Positions 1 to 8,946 are shown, counted from the stretch's first letter. The stretch is 64,000 nt of DNA from Ruminococcus sp. UBA4275 (GCA_002395085.1 DGVV01000081.1:1-64000), one strand, 5' to 3'. Numbers and translations: made by a program. Notes: generated from the sequence alone by a model not told the origin.

Positions 1-32
1 AATCCGTCGGAGACACTTTATCTACAGACTGA
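1..32 (+). CDS. possible C-terminal tail of an upstream gene
   Basis: One plus-strand frame is open from the window edge and reads SVGDTLSTD before a TGA at 30-32. A strong terminator hairpin starts directly at this stop, which is what one expects at the end of a gene. With only nine residues nothing can be said about function, and the frame choice rests on the terminator position alone. Confidence 0.25.
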   Translation, partial: SVGDTLSTD

Positions 33-70
33 AACGGCAGCGGGGATGTTTCCCTGCTGCCGTTTTGTTT
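32..70 (+). terminator. rho-independent terminator
   Basis: ACGGCAGCGGGGA pairs with TCCCTGCTGCCGT around a short loop, followed by a T-rich tract (TTTTGTTT). It closes whatever plus-strand gene ends at the left edge. About 55 bases without visible content separate it from the next small gene. Confidence 0.8.
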
Positions 71-126
71 CCGCAAACGCAGTCTCCCCGCGCCGGAAGA
101 CCGCGTTTGCAAAACCGGATTGAGGA

Positions 127-243
127 TCAGCAGCCGCAGCCGCAGTTGTTGTTATTGTTGTTGCAGCCACAGCCGCAGTCGCCGTTGCAGCACATGAAGA
201 ACAGCAGAATCAGAATAATCCACCAGCAGTTATTTCCGCACAT
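127..243 (-). CDS. tiny Cys/Gly/Asn-rich membrane protein (38 aa)
   Basis: A 38-codon gene with a good ribosome binding site (AAAGGAGTG, about 7 bases before ATG). The protein starts MCGNNCWW, continues with a hydrophobic stretch (IILILLFFM, residues 9-17) and ends in a tail of alternating Cys, Gly and Asn (9 Cys in 38 residues). Similar tiny proteins in clostridia are commonly annotated with the uninformative name chorion class high-cysteine HCB protein 13. Function is unknown. A membrane-anchored, metal-binding or disulfide-rich peptide is possible but is inference. It is divergent from the ClpC-like gene and has no operon partner. Confidence 0.75.
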   Translation of the reverse strand: MCGNNCWWIILILLFFMCCNGDCGCGCNNNNNNCGCGC

Positions 244-471
244 AATCGAACACTCCTTTACAAGTCAAAACAGAATGGCCGGCGTCCGGATCGCCGTCCG
301 CAGAAGAAAGCGTTTTCCGCTTCCTAGTCTCATGATATGCCGCCGCATGAAATGTGTGCGGAAAAATTTTCCGGCGACTGCATGAACTGCCCGCAATCTG
401 CACAGAATGAGAAGCGGGTAAATCGCGGGGCAGCCGCATATACTGCATTAAGAATGAGACGGAGGGATACC

Positions 472-2739
472 ATGCAGAAGGATGCTTATACGAAAAAAGC
501 GAGACAAATCACAGAAAATGCGCGGATTCAGGCGGAACAGCTTGGACATACGTTCATCGGGAGCGAACATCTGATCCTATCTATGCTGACTGACGGCAGC
601 AATGTCGGAGCAGCCATTTTGCGGACACACCGTGTACCGCTTCAGCGGTTTCAGCAGGCGGTTTTGCAGGAGCTGGGGCGCGGTGAACCGGTACGGCTGA
701 GTGACGATGCACAAACACCCGCCCTGCGCAGAATTCTCCTGACGGCTGAAAAACAGAAACCCCGTGCCGATGCAGATTCCTGCGTCAGTTCAGAGGGACT
801 GCTGCACGCTGTTTTGCAGGATGAACATTGCGGTGCGGCGCTGCTATTGCGCGGCATGGGTCTTTCCCTGCACGCATTGCGTGCGGCTTGCTGTTCGCAG
901 GAATATCCCGATGAAATGCAGGCAGGATATCCGACATTTGACCGTAAATCCTGTCCGACGCTGGCGAAATACGCCCGCTGCCTCACCGAACCCGTGACAG
1001 TCAGCAGATTTGATCCGCTGATAGGGCGTGAACGGGAAACAAATGAAGTCCTGCGCATTTTACTGCGCCGCACGAAGAACAATCCCGTCCTGATCGGTGC
1101 AGCAGGCGTCGGAAAAACCGCGATTGTGGAAGGCATTGCAGCACGAATTATGCACGGAGATGTTCCGGCAGCACTCAGCGGAAGGGTAATTCTGTCTGTG
1201 GATATGGCTGCAATGCTTGCAGGTGCGAAATACCGCGGAGACTTTGAGGAAAGGCTCAAAGCCTGCATGGAGGAAGCAGCAAAAGATCCGCAGATCATCC
1301 TGTTTATTGATGAACTGCACATCATTATGGGAGCCGGTGCAGCGGACGGTGCAATTGACGCTGCAAATATCCTGAAACCGCATCTGGCACGCGGCGAACT
1401 GCGCCTGATCGGCGCAACGACAACTGAGGAATACCGGAAACAGCTCGAAAAAGATGCCGCACTCGTCCGCCGGTTTCAGCCGGTCATGATTGCTGAACCC
1501 TCCCCCGCAGAAGCAGCCGAAATGCTTTACGGTCTGCGGCGTCACTACGAAGATTTTCATAAAATTGAAATCGGATCAGATGCCATTGATGCTGCGGTAC
1601 AGTATTCCGTGCGGTATCTGCATGACCGTGCGCTGCCCGACAAGGCACTGGACCTTCTGGATGAAGCCTGTGCTGCGGTCCGGTTGGGAGAAAATAGTTC
1701 ACCCCGTCTGCCGGACTTTGCGAGTGAACCTGTTGTTCATGCACCGCAAATCGCACGCATCCTTTCAGCCAAAACCGGCATTCCGGCAGGACAGCTTACA
1801 AGTTCGGAGACAGAACGTCTGCTGCATCTGGAGAAGGCGCTTCGCAAGCGAATCATCGGACAGGATGAAGCAATCAGCGCAGTTTCGGGCGCAATTCGCA
1901 GAAGCCGTGCCGGACTTCGCCGCAGCGGCAGACCGGTTGGTGCATTCCTCTTTCTTGGTGCTACAGGCATCGGCAAAACAGAACTTGCCAAAGCCATCAG
2001 TGATGAATTGTTCGGCGGCAGCCTCATTCGCATCGACATGAGCGAATATATGGAAAAGCACACAGCATCTCGCCTGATTGGTGCGCCTCCCGGTTATGTC
2101 GGGTATGACGACGGGCATTCACTGGTGGAACGGGTTCGGCGTGCGCCGTACAGTCTGGTACTCTTTGACGAGATGGAGAAGGCGCATCCTGATGTACTTG
2201 CGCTGCTGCTACAGATTCTGGAAGACGGCACACTCACAGACGGGCAGGGCAGGAAAGCTGATTTTTCAGAGACGCTGATCATCCTGACCTCAAACCTCGG
2301 AGCTGAAACGCTCTCCGGCGGAGTGATCGGCTTTGCAGATGCCCAGACGGATTCTGATACAAAACGAAAAAATCTGCTGGATATTCTGCGCAAAACAATG
2401 CGTCCGGAACTGCTGCACCGTCTGGATGCAGCAATTGTATTCCGGCAGCTTGGAGAGCCGGATTATATTGAGATTTCAAGCCGTCTGCTGCGCGATCTTG
2501 CTTCGCGTGCAAAAGAAGCAGGTGCGGATCTGACATGGACACCGGAAGCTGCAAAGTTTCTGACTGCGCAGGCTGATACAGAACACGGCGGTGCGCGTGC
2601 AATCCGGACTGCATTGATTCGCTATGCTGAACCGCTTCTTGCAGAAAGTCTGCTGCGGCAGGCTAAGGGCGCGCGAACACTCTGTGTCAGAGACGGTATG
2701 CTGGCGGTGGAACGGACGGTTTCTGTACCGGCATCCTGA
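472..2739 (+). CDS. ClpC/ClpA-like AAA+ ATPase subunit lacking the middle domain
   Basis: Hsp100-type unfoldase, probably feeding ClpP or acting as a chaperone in the cytosol. The ATG at 472 is chosen because GGAGGG lies just upstream; the frame is open further 5' but without a ribosome site. Domains in order: an N-terminal Clp repeat domain (about residues 5-145, with the GHTFIGSEHLILSML signature), AAA-1 with Walker A GAAGVGKT and a FIDELH Walker B, and AAA-2 with Walker A GATGIGKT and LFDEMEKAHPD. Between AAA-1 and AAA-2 there are only about 30 residues, so the UVR/coiled-coil middle domain of canonical ClpC (about 810 aa) is missing; this protein has 755 aa. No ctsR, mcsA or mcsB lies beside it. 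ClpA-like function without MecA/McsB dependence is inference. Confidence 0.85.
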   Translation: MQKDAYTKKARQITENARIQAEQLGHTFIGSEHLILSMLTDGSNVGAAILRTHRVPLQRFQQAVLQELGRGEPVRLSDDAQTPALRRILLTAEKQKPRADADSCVSSEGLLHAVLQDEHCGAALLLRGMGLSLHALRAACCSQEYPDEMQAGYPTFDRKSCPTLAKYARCLTEPVTVSRFDPLIGRERETNEVLRILLRRTKNNPVLIGAAGVGKTAIVEGIAARIMHGDVPAALSGRVILSVDMAAMLAGAKYRGDFEERLKACMEEAAKDPQIILFIDELHIIMGAGAADGAIDAANILKPHLARGELRLIGATTTEEYRKQLEKDAALVRRFQPVMIAEPSPAEAAEMLYGLRRHYEDFHKIEIGSDAIDAAVQYSVRYLHDRALPDKALDLLDEACAAVRLGENSSPRLPDFASEPVVHAPQIARILSAKTGIPAGQLTSSETERLLHLEKALRKRIIGQDEAISAVSGAIRRSRAGLRRSGRPVGAFLFLGATGIGKTELAKAISDELFGGSLIRIDMSEYMEKHTASRLIGAPPGYVGYDDGHSLVERVRRAPYSLVLFDEMEKAHPDVLALLLQILEDGTLTDGQGRKADFSETLIILTSNLGAETLSGGVIGFADAQTDSDTKRKNLLDILRKTMRPELLHRLDAAIVFRQLGEPDYIEISSRLLRDLASRAKEAGADLTWTPEAAKFLTAQADTEHGGARAIRTALIRYAEPLLAESLLRQAKGARTLCVRDGMLAVERTVSVPAS

Positions 2740-2779
2740 GACAATCAGCAAATCATGCGCTTAGCACAGCCATAGTTTT

Positions 2780-2822
2780 ATGCAAATCATCCGGTAGATC
2801 TGGATGATTTGCATAATTTTTC
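2780..2822 (+). terminator. rho-independent terminator of the ClpC-like gene
   Basis: ATGCAAATCATCC pairs perfectly (13 bp) with GGATGATTTGCAT around a 9-base loop, followed by AATTTTT. Confidence 0.85.
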
Positions 2823-2891
2823 GCAAAGTTTCAATTGCAATCTGCAAATTGTGCGATTGACGATTGCACAGTAACCGGACAACTTATGACA

Positions 2892-2920
2892 TTGACGCTT
2901 CATAAAAAATGAACTATAAT
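2892..2920 (+). promoter_or_regulatory. sigma-A type promoter for the DUF6055-dockerin gene
   Basis: TTGACG, a 17-base spacer and a perfect TATAAT. Transcription would start near 2927, leaving a leader of about 75 bases before the ATG at 3001. Confidence 0.75.
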
Positions 2921-3000
2921 AAGTTTGCAGTTTTGTTAAGGTTCACTAGTATCTGATCACACAAAAGAAAAGAAACGTGAACTATTATGGGGAGGAATTC

Positions 3001-5796
3001 ATGATGAAACACCGTGTACACAAAGTGACAGCTCTCGTCTGCACGCTGTCACTGCTTGGCACATCCGTGCCATATCTCGCAGTCCCGCAGACATCCGTTG
3101 CCGCAGCGGATTATCAGGTTCGTGATCCGTTTTTCAATTTCGGAAGCGGATACAATTATTACACCTCAGAACATTTCCAGTTCATCTGGGGCAATTCCGG
3201 TGATGCCGGAAAAGTTACGGAGGATTTTCTGAGGAAAAACGCCGCAAATATGGAGCAATTCTGGGATATTTATGTCAACGGACTCGGCATGAATGAATGT
3301 GCAGAATCCGTTGAAGCGCGGCTGCGCGACGGCAGAAAGTACAAGCTGAACATTTATATCTCCGGTACCGGTCTCTCCGGAATGCAGGATGACTGGGCAT
3401 ATATGTCCTATGATAATCAGGGGTATCCGTATCTGTTCTGCTGTGTCGGTGCGATGCAGACCGATCCCGCATCATGGGTGATGCCGCACGAATTCGGTCA
3501 TGCAATCACTGCACATCAGCTTGGCTGGAACCGCAACAAGTATTCCAATACATGGTGGGAGGCACTCGGAAACTGGTTCCGCGAACAGTGGATCTACCGC
3601 GTTGCTGCGGAAAACGGCTGGTCAGATGATTTCTCGCACGGCTACGGTACAGATTTCTTTGAGACATATCTCAAAAATATGTGCTTTACTTCGCCGTTCG
3701 GGCGAGACTATTACGCCGCATGGGTGCTGCTGCAATACCTCACCGAGAATCCGGATCATCTCGAAGGTTACGGCACAAACTTTGTCCGCACGATGCTGCA
3801 GGAGGGCGAAGACGACGAATATCCGCTCAGGATGATCGACCGCCTTGCACCCGCCGATATGAAAGAAACCCTCGGACACTTTGCCAAGCGCATGGCGACA
3901 CTCGATTTTGCGCAGAAAACCGCCTACCGTAAACGTCTGGATGCACTGCTTTCGCAGGGCGCATGGAACTGGCAGCAGATTTATACCATGCTGGAGAAAA
4001 TGGACGGTACTGCCAATACATACACTGTTCCGACAGAACGTGCGCCGCAGGCTGCCGGCATCAATGTTGTGCCGCTGAATATCAGCGGAAGCAGGATCAA
4101 TGTCACTCTGGATGGAAGATCGGAATTGCAGGGTGCAGACTGGCGTGCCTGCATCGTAGTGGAAAAGCAGGACGGAACGACGGTTTATTCAGATTTGTTC
4201 GGAAACGGCGGTTCTGCTTCGCTGGAGGTTCCTGCCGATGCAGTATCGGCATATCTGACCGTGACTGCGACACCGGATGATTCTCTCTACTGTCCTTCCG
4301 GTCTGCACTGGCACAATGATTCCGATGAATTCGGTGAGACCCGTCAGCCGTTTACAAGCAAACATCGTTATCCGTATGCTGTCACAATTGAAGGCGCAGA
4401 CATCAAAACCCGTCCGCTGACTCAACGCGGACATCAGCACGCAAACGGCGGCGGATTTGTCGCTGACAGCGCCCGTGTGGACGATTCTGTCTATGTTGGT
4501 CCGAACGCAGCGGTCATCGGCAATGCAACTGTCACTGGCAACGCAATCATTGACGGCTATGCGATGATCGCGGAAAATGCTTCAATTTCCGGCAATGCCT
4601 ACATCGGTGACTGTGCAATGGTTATGGGCAGAGCAAAAGTTTCCGGCAGCGCAAAAGTGCTTGAGAGTGCCTGCATCTGGGATAACTATACCGTCAAAGA
4701 CAATGCTGTTGTCAAGGGCGTGGCATTCTGTATGGCAAACGGCAGTGCTTCCGGTCAGGCAATTCTCGACGGAGATTACTATGACGACGGTTCTAATTCC
4801 GCTGTCAAAGGTGCTTGCTATGGCTGGTACGGTACGCAGACCTATCTTGATGCACGGCCCTATACCGACGGACTAGCCCTCGCATACGATTTCGATACCG
4901 ATTCCGGAAATGTCATTTCTGACCGGTACACCTCTACGTATGCCCTGCCGGTCGGCGCGAAATGGGAAGCAGAACGGACAGGCGCAGAAGGTGTGATGAC
5001 ACTGGACGGTGCGGATGATTATATCGACACGGACGATTCATTTGCATACTTCCGCGACGGTGCAGAGTATCAGTTTGCGACACTCTGGCGCGGCGGTGCA
5101 GCAAATCAAAAGCTGTTCTATTTCGGTGACCTTGAAACCTGCCTGTACTTCACACCGCAGAATACAGACGGCGTTGCAGAACTGGTTATGCGCGACAGCA
5201 GCGGCGAACAGCATTATCCGCTGGCACAGGCACTTCCGCGCGGGGAATGGTCAATCCTGCGGCTGCAAATCGGAACAGACAGTAAACTGACAGTGGATCT
5301 GGGCGGCGGCAATGTCCTCTCCGCAGATCTGAATCTGCATTCGCTGGATTCGCTGCTGAAAGCTATGCATCATGCAGATTCCGTCAGCATGATCGGTGCA
5401 GGCGCAGACGGCGGCTATTATAACGGTTCACTGGATTTTGCGCGTGTATACTTCAAGCCGGTTACAGATACAGATTTTCCTGTTTACAGCGTCAGAGAGG
5501 ACATCTCCGATGAACCTGCCGTGACAACCACAACAACGGAATCTACATCCACTGCAACCTCCACAACAACATCTGAAACCTCCGATCCGGACGGCAGCGG
5601 ACTGCGCGGAGATGTCAATGAAGACAGCATCGTTGACGTTCGGGATGCGGTTCTGATGGCGCGTTATGTCGGCGGTGATATTACCGCTGTCATTCAAAAC
5701 CGCGGTCTCAGTAACGGTGACCTTGATAATAGCGGCGGTCTCGGTATACCGGATCTTACCAGACTGCTGCGCATCCTTGCACGGCTCGAACAATGA
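3001..5796 (+). CDS. secreted DUF6055 metallopeptidase-like protein with beta-helix, LamG-like and dockerin modules
   Basis: Secreted 931-residue multidomain protein. GGAGG sits 5 bases before the ATG at 3001 (MMKHRVHK), which opens a clear signal peptide ending near residue 35. Residues about 40-340 resemble DUF6055, with an HExxH motif (HEFGH, first His at about 163) and a downstream WWEALGNWF that could supply the third zinc ligand. Residues about 485-590 are short left-handed beta-helix (hexapeptide) repeats of the type VIGNATVTGNAIIDGY. Residues about 615-835 look like a LamG/concanavalin-type lectin domain. A TTTTTES-type linker and a C-terminal type I dockerin follow (GDVNEDSIVDVRDA and GDLDNSGGLGIPDL). 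The dockerin implies attachment to a cohesin scaffold. A zinc peptidase or glycoprotein-active role is inference from the motif. Confidence 0.85.
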   Translation: MMKHRVHKVTALVCTLSLLGTSVPYLAVPQTSVAAADYQVRDPFFNFGSGYNYYTSEHFQFIWGNSGDAGKVTEDFLRKNAANMEQFWDIYVNGLGMNECAESVEARLRDGRKYKLNIYISGTGLSGMQDDWAYMSYDNQGYPYLFCCVGAMQTDPASWVMPHEFGHAITAHQLGWNRNKYSNTWWEALGNWFREQWIYRVAAENGWSDDFSHGYGTDFFETYLKNMCFTSPFGRDYYAAWVLLQYLTENPDHLEGYGTNFVRTMLQEGEDDEYPLRMIDRLAPADMKETLGHFAKRMATLDFAQKTAYRKRLDALLSQGAWNWQQIYTMLEKMDGTANTYTVPTERAPQAAGINVVPLNISGSRINVTLDGRSELQGADWRACIVVEKQDGTTVYSDLFGNGGSASLEVPADAVSAYLTVTATPDDSLYCPSGLHWHNDSDEFGETRQPFTSKHRYPYAVTIEGADIKTRPLTQRGHQHANGGGFVADSARVDDSVYVGPNAAVIGNATVTGNAIIDGYAMIAENASISGNAYIGDCAMVMGRAKVSGSAKVLESACIWDNYTVKDNAVVKGVAFCMANGSASGQAILDGDYYDDGSNSAVKGACYGWYGTQTYLDARPYTDGLALAYDFDTDSGNVISDRYTSTYALPVGAKWEAERTGAEGVMTLDGADDYIDTDDSFAYFRDGAEYQFATLWRGGAANQKLFYFGDLETCLYFTPQNTDGVAELVMRDSSGEQHYPLAQALPRGEWSILRLQIGTDSKLTVDLGGGNVLSADLNLHSLDSLLKAMHHADSVSMIGAGADGGYYNGSLDFARVYFKPVTDTDFPVYSVREDISDEPAVTTTTTESTSTATSTTTSETSDPDGSGLRGDVNEDSIVDVRDAVLMARYVGGDITAVIQNRGLSNGDLDNSGGLGIPDLTRLLRILARLEQ

Positions 5797-5802
5797 TACA
5801 TA

Positions 5803-5835
5803 CAGGCGGAGACTCACAATCTCCGCCTGATTTCA
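5803..5835 (+). terminator. terminator of the DUF6055-dockerin gene
   Basis: CAGGCGGAGA pairs with TCTCCGCCTG around a 7-base loop; the following ATTTCATGTT is only moderately T-rich. It lies between the stop codon and the next promoter. Confidence 0.65.
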
Positions 5836-5837
5836 TG

Positions 5838-5866
5838 TTGACAAATATTCAAAAATCGTGTATAAT
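5838..5866 (+). promoter_or_regulatory. consensus sigma-A promoter
   Basis: Perfect TTGACA, 17-base spacer and perfect TATAAT, about 35 bases before the lipoprotein start at 5902. Confidence 0.9.
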
Positions 5867-5901
5867 AGAATGTCGAAACTTGTTTGAGAGGGTGAAATCC
5901 A

Positions 5902-6783
5902 ATGCACAAGCGCGTGATGGGCGCGTCTGTCTGCTTTCTGATGCTGACAGGCTGCGGCAGTATGATTGTGCAGGAAGAAGCAGAAGGACCGCCGGTTGTG
6001 CTGACAATTCCCGGCAGTACCGCTGTTACAACAACTACGAAACCGGTTGAAACAACAACCGTTCCCCTTCCGGTCTGGGACGAAAATCTGGAAATAGACG
6101 AGGAAAATGAGAAAATCGTGATTCAGGGCGTTCCGCATTTCACGCAGTTCAGCCAATATCTGACAGCCTGCGAATCGCTCGCAACCTGCAGTCTCCTGCA
6201 ATACTATGGCATTGATATGACACCGGATGTTTTTCTGGACGGCTATCTGCCGGTCTCGGATTATCCGGAAAAAGATTCTGACGGTGAACTGCACGCTGAA
6301 CATCCCGCGAATGCCTTTATCGGAGACCCAATGAAGGGCGATGCCTTCGGCTGCTACAACAGCGCCATTGTGCGGGCGACGGATAAAATCCACAAAGGTC
6401 TGGCACTTGCCCATAACAATATGTCACTGCCGGAACTCTGCAAACATTACATTGACCGCGGTGAACCTGTCGTCATCTGGGCAACAATCAATATGGCACG
6501 CGCCTCGAAAACCATTTCCTGGCATACGCCAGGCGGCGAGATTTATACATTCATCAGCCCGGAACACGCCCTTGTTTTGCTTGGATATGATGAAAACAAC
6601 TACTATTTCTGTGACTCCCTGCAATACAATGACATCTGCTCTTACCGCAAGGAAGCGGTTGAACAGGCGTATGAAGCGCTTGGCGAACAGTCTCTTGTGA
6701 TCAATCAGCGTGTACTCTTACAAGTGCCGGATTTCTGGCGCATCAGCAATGTGGAGGAAATGAACCATGACGATTCCGAATGA
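5902..6783 (+). CDS. C39-like cysteine peptidase family lipoprotein
   Basis: A 293-residue extracellular lipoprotein. The N-terminus MHKRVMGASVCFLMLTGC is a short signal with an LTGC lipobox (Cys 18), so it should be anchored on the outer face of the membrane. A Thr/Pro linker (TTTTKPVETTT) precedes a peptidase C39-like fold (PF13529 type, about residues 72-245). The likely catalytic Cys is C90 in TACESLATC, the His is H222 in SPEHALVLLGYD, and an acidic residue follows in YYFCDSL. Known relatives are bacteriocin-leader peptidases or wider papain-like hydrolases; the substrate here is unknown. GAGAGGGTG gives the ribosome site. The C-terminus overlaps the start of the DUF4250 gene, so the two are co-transcribed. 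Confidence 0.8.
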   Translation: MHKRVMGASVCFLMLTGCGSMIVQEEAEGPPVVLTIPGSTAVTTTTKPVETTTVPLPVWDENLEIDEENEKIVIQGVPHFTQFSQYLTACESLATCSLLQYYGIDMTPDVFLDGYLPVSDYPEKDSDGELHAEHPANAFIGDPMKGDAFGCYNSAIVRATDKIHKGLALAHNNMSLPELCKHYIDRGEPVVIWATINMARASKTISWHTPGGEIYTFISPEHALVLLGYDENNYYFCDSLQYNDICSYRKEAVEQAYEALGEQSLVINQRVLLQVPDFWRISNVEEMNHDDSE

Positions 6784-6943
6784 CCCGTTTATTCTGTTCA
6801 GCTATATCAATACGCAGCTTCGTGATTCCGGCATGACGCTTTCCGATTTCTGTGAAGAAAACGAACTGGATGCCGCTGCTATTACCGAAAAACTGCTTGC
6901 CGCAGGCTTCCGCTACGATGAAAGCAACCGGCGTTTCAAATAA
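6767..6943 (+). CDS. DUF4250 family small protein
   Basis: A 58-residue protein starting MTIPNDPFILFSYINTQLRD, which matches the small DUF4250 family (xIPNDPxxLLSxxNxKLRD) known from clostridia. It starts inside the last codons of the C39-like lipoprotein gene (17-base overlap) with its own GGAGG about 9 bases upstream, so it is translationally linked. No function is known. The sequence ends in a short helical segment with FRYDESNRRFK. Confidence 0.8.
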   Translation: MTIPNDPFILFSYINTQLRDSGMTLSDFCEENELDAAAITEKLLAAGFRYDESNRRFK

Positions 6944-7038
6944 AATACGGGCTGATAACAATTTGGGTGGTTTTTAGCCAGACCCAAAACTTTAGGTTGG
7001 AATAATCAAATTATTCAGTTGAACATTCATCGGCAAAC

Positions 7039-7075
7039 AAAGAGACCGGCGATCCGATTCGCCGGTCTCTTATTA
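7039..7075. terminator. bidirectional terminator
   Basis: AAGAGACCGGCGA pairs with TTCGCCGGTCTCTT, followed by ATTATTT on the plus strand and TTTGTTTGCC on the minus strand. It separates two convergent transcription units. Confidence 0.8.
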
Positions 7076-7087
7076 TTTACACTGTAA

Positions 7088-8752
7088 TTAAAGCATCCGC
7101 GTCAGCATTTTGCCAAGATGCTGCAAATCCAGAACGGTCAGAAAACCATCGCTGTCCAGATCCGCCTGTGCCAGCATTGCTTCATTGACCTGAAGCGAAT
7201 CATCCTCAGCAACGATCCGCGCCAGCAAAACCGCATCCGCTACATCAACCGAACCGTTCATGTTAATATCGCCCTTATGGTAAACCCCATGCAGCGGCAG
7301 CACAGAAGGCTCAGCCTGTACAGTTGTCGTCGCAGTCGTCATCACAACGGGTGTCCAGTGCGCATAAAGCGTATGCGGCACTGCGGATTCCACGACCGTA
7401 TCCTTCAAAATCTGTTCACCGCCATCCGCATCCGTGAACCAGCCGTCAAAGGAAAAACCTTCCTGCTGAAGAATCGGCAGCCCGCCGTATGTCTCCAGAA
7501 AAGACACCGTCGCACCGGTCGGACCGGCAACATCCGGATGCGAGAAATACACCTGCACACTGCCCTTGACGGTAATATCATACTGCTCTGTTTCAGCCGT
7601 ACCATAGTCATTGACCAGCGATGCCTCCAGCGTAAAATAGCCCGGACGATCCGGCGTCCATGTCACGGTATGAGATTCCTCATCGCTGAAATTCATGGTT
7701 TCCTCTTGCGTGTCAACCAGCTCACCGGTTGCACGGTCAACTACACGAAGCTGATAGCTTGTCGCGATGCCGCCTGAAAGTTCCAGCTCCACAGCATCAC
7801 CGCACGTAAACTCTGTACCGTTCAGAATCGACATTGCAGCAGATGCCGGTGCTTCATCGAATACCTCAAACCACACACGCTCGCTGCTGAACATTCCGTA
7901 ATCATTCTGCGAGGTCACATAGCAGGAGTACATTCCTGCCTCCGGAATATTCTGCTGAACGTGCTGACAGCAGGAGTAACCTTTATTATAACTGTAAAGC
8001 GTAGAGATGCGCTGCCCTGCTTCATTGTCGATGCCAAGAGCGAAATCACCCTTAATGTCACTGTTCAGCGTGAAATCAGCAAGCCCGACGGCAGATTGCA
8101 GCCGGTTGACCGTCACCTCTGCAAATTCCGGTGCTTTGGTATTGGCAAGCAGCGCAAACCACGTACCCTGCGTCCTTCCGTTCGTCATTTTCCATGCCGT
8201 CTGCCAGCTGTCTCCGGGAATATTGCGGCGCTCATTGCAGGCACTCTCAATAATGTGATACATTCCGTTCGCCTCGTTATAGCCGGTAATTGCCATAAAG
8301 TGGTACGGAACGTGAACAACTGCAACACCGCCTGCTTTCAGATGATTGATCAGGCGCTCATCAGTCACATCGCCGTAAAAGGTATCTGCAAGCGTAAACT
8401 TTGCCCGCTCACCCCAGCCTTCCTCAACGTCAGCATAGAAAAGATCGCGGTAAAGGCCGCCGTTTCCGGGACGGTAGGAACCGTTGTCAACTGCCCAAGC
8501 GCCCACTTCCTGTGCATCCAGTTCAATGCTGTTCAGTGCATAAATCGCATTGCAGAACGAGAAAATACCGCATCCGGAAATATACATGGTATTCTGCTCC
8601 TTGCAGTATTTCTCAAACTTGATCGTGTTCCAATAGGGGTCGTACTGGTTGTAGAGTCTCCCTTCTGCGGCACTTGCGTGCAGCGTACAGGCGGCTGTCA
8701 GCACCGTCGCACTCAGACAGCTCAGGAATCGTTTTGCGCGGGAAAAATGCAA
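7088..8752 (-). CDS. secreted C39-like protein with InlB-type repeat and dockerin
   Basis: I start this 554-residue protein at a TTG (8752), because AAGGAGG lies 8 bases upstream and it gives a compact signal peptide (MHFSRAKRFLSC to ASA); longer ATG starts have no ribosome site. Residues about 33-230 are a peptidase C39-like domain with the Cys in ISGCGIFSFC (C61) and a His in VPYHFMAITGY. Two Ig-like segments follow, then an InlB/Listeria-Bacteroides type repeat (FSFDGWFTDADGG, TLYAHWTP), a short Thr linker and a C-terminal dockerin (GDINMNGSVDVADA, ADLDSDGFLTVLDL). It is therefore a candidate cellulosome subunit with peptidase-like activity. It shares the catalytic fold with the lipoprotein at 5902 but not its anchoring. 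Confidence 0.8.
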   Translation of the reverse strand: MHFSRAKRFLSCLSATVLTAACTLHASAAEGRLYNQYDPYWNTIKFEKYCKEQNTMYISGCGIFSFCNAIYALNSIELDAQEVGAWAVDNGSYRPGNGGLYRDLFYADVEEGWGERAKFTLADTFYGDVTDERLINHLKAGGVAVVHVPYHFMAITGYNEANGMYHIIESACNERRNIPGDSWQTAWKMTNGRTQGTWFALLANTKAPEFAEVTVNRLQSAVGLADFTLNSDIKGDFALGIDNEAGQRISTLYSYNKGYSCCQHVQQNIPEAGMYSCYVTSQNDYGMFSSERVWFEVFDEAPASAAMSILNGTEFTCGDAVELELSGGIATSYQLRVVDRATGELVDTQEETMNFSDEESHTVTWTPDRPGYFTLEASLVNDYGTAETEQYDITVKGSVQVYFSHPDVAGPTGATVSFLETYGGLPILQQEGFSFDGWFTDADGGEQILKDTVVESAVPHTLYAHWTPVVMTTATTTVQAEPSVLPLHGVYHKGDINMNGSVDVADAVLLARIVAEDDSLQVNEAMLAQADLDSDGFLTVLDLQHLGKMLTRML

Positions 8753-8810
8753 TCCAATCTCCTCCTTAGATTGGCCGTGCGTCTGCAAAACAGCACAGCG
8801 ATTGTCGGCG

Positions 8811-8834
8811 TAGGGGATGATTCCCCTACGCATT
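8811..8834 (-). repeat. perfect hairpin in the 5' leader of the C39-dockerin gene
   Basis: GCGTAGGGGA pairs perfectly with TCCCCTACGC around a 4-base loop, without a T-tract. It lies in the roughly 160-base leader between the promoter at 8918-8946 and the TTG start. It could be an mRNA-stabilising hairpin, part of a larger leader fold, or a dispersed intergenic hairpin repeat. Confidence 0.6.
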
Positions 8835-8917
8835 CGGCTTACCGCAGTCACATCTGTCCGGTGCTGCGAATCTGCATATTCATACTTTCCTATTTCTGTC
8901 AAAAAATCACCTTATTT

Positions 8918-8946
8918 ATTATACTTGATAATCTGTCTATCGTCAA
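8918..8946 (-). promoter_or_regulatory. sigma-A promoter for the C39-dockerin gene
   Basis: Reading the minus strand: TTGACG, 17-base spacer, perfect TATAAT. Start near 8911 gives a long leader before the TTG start codon at 8752. Confidence 0.8.
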
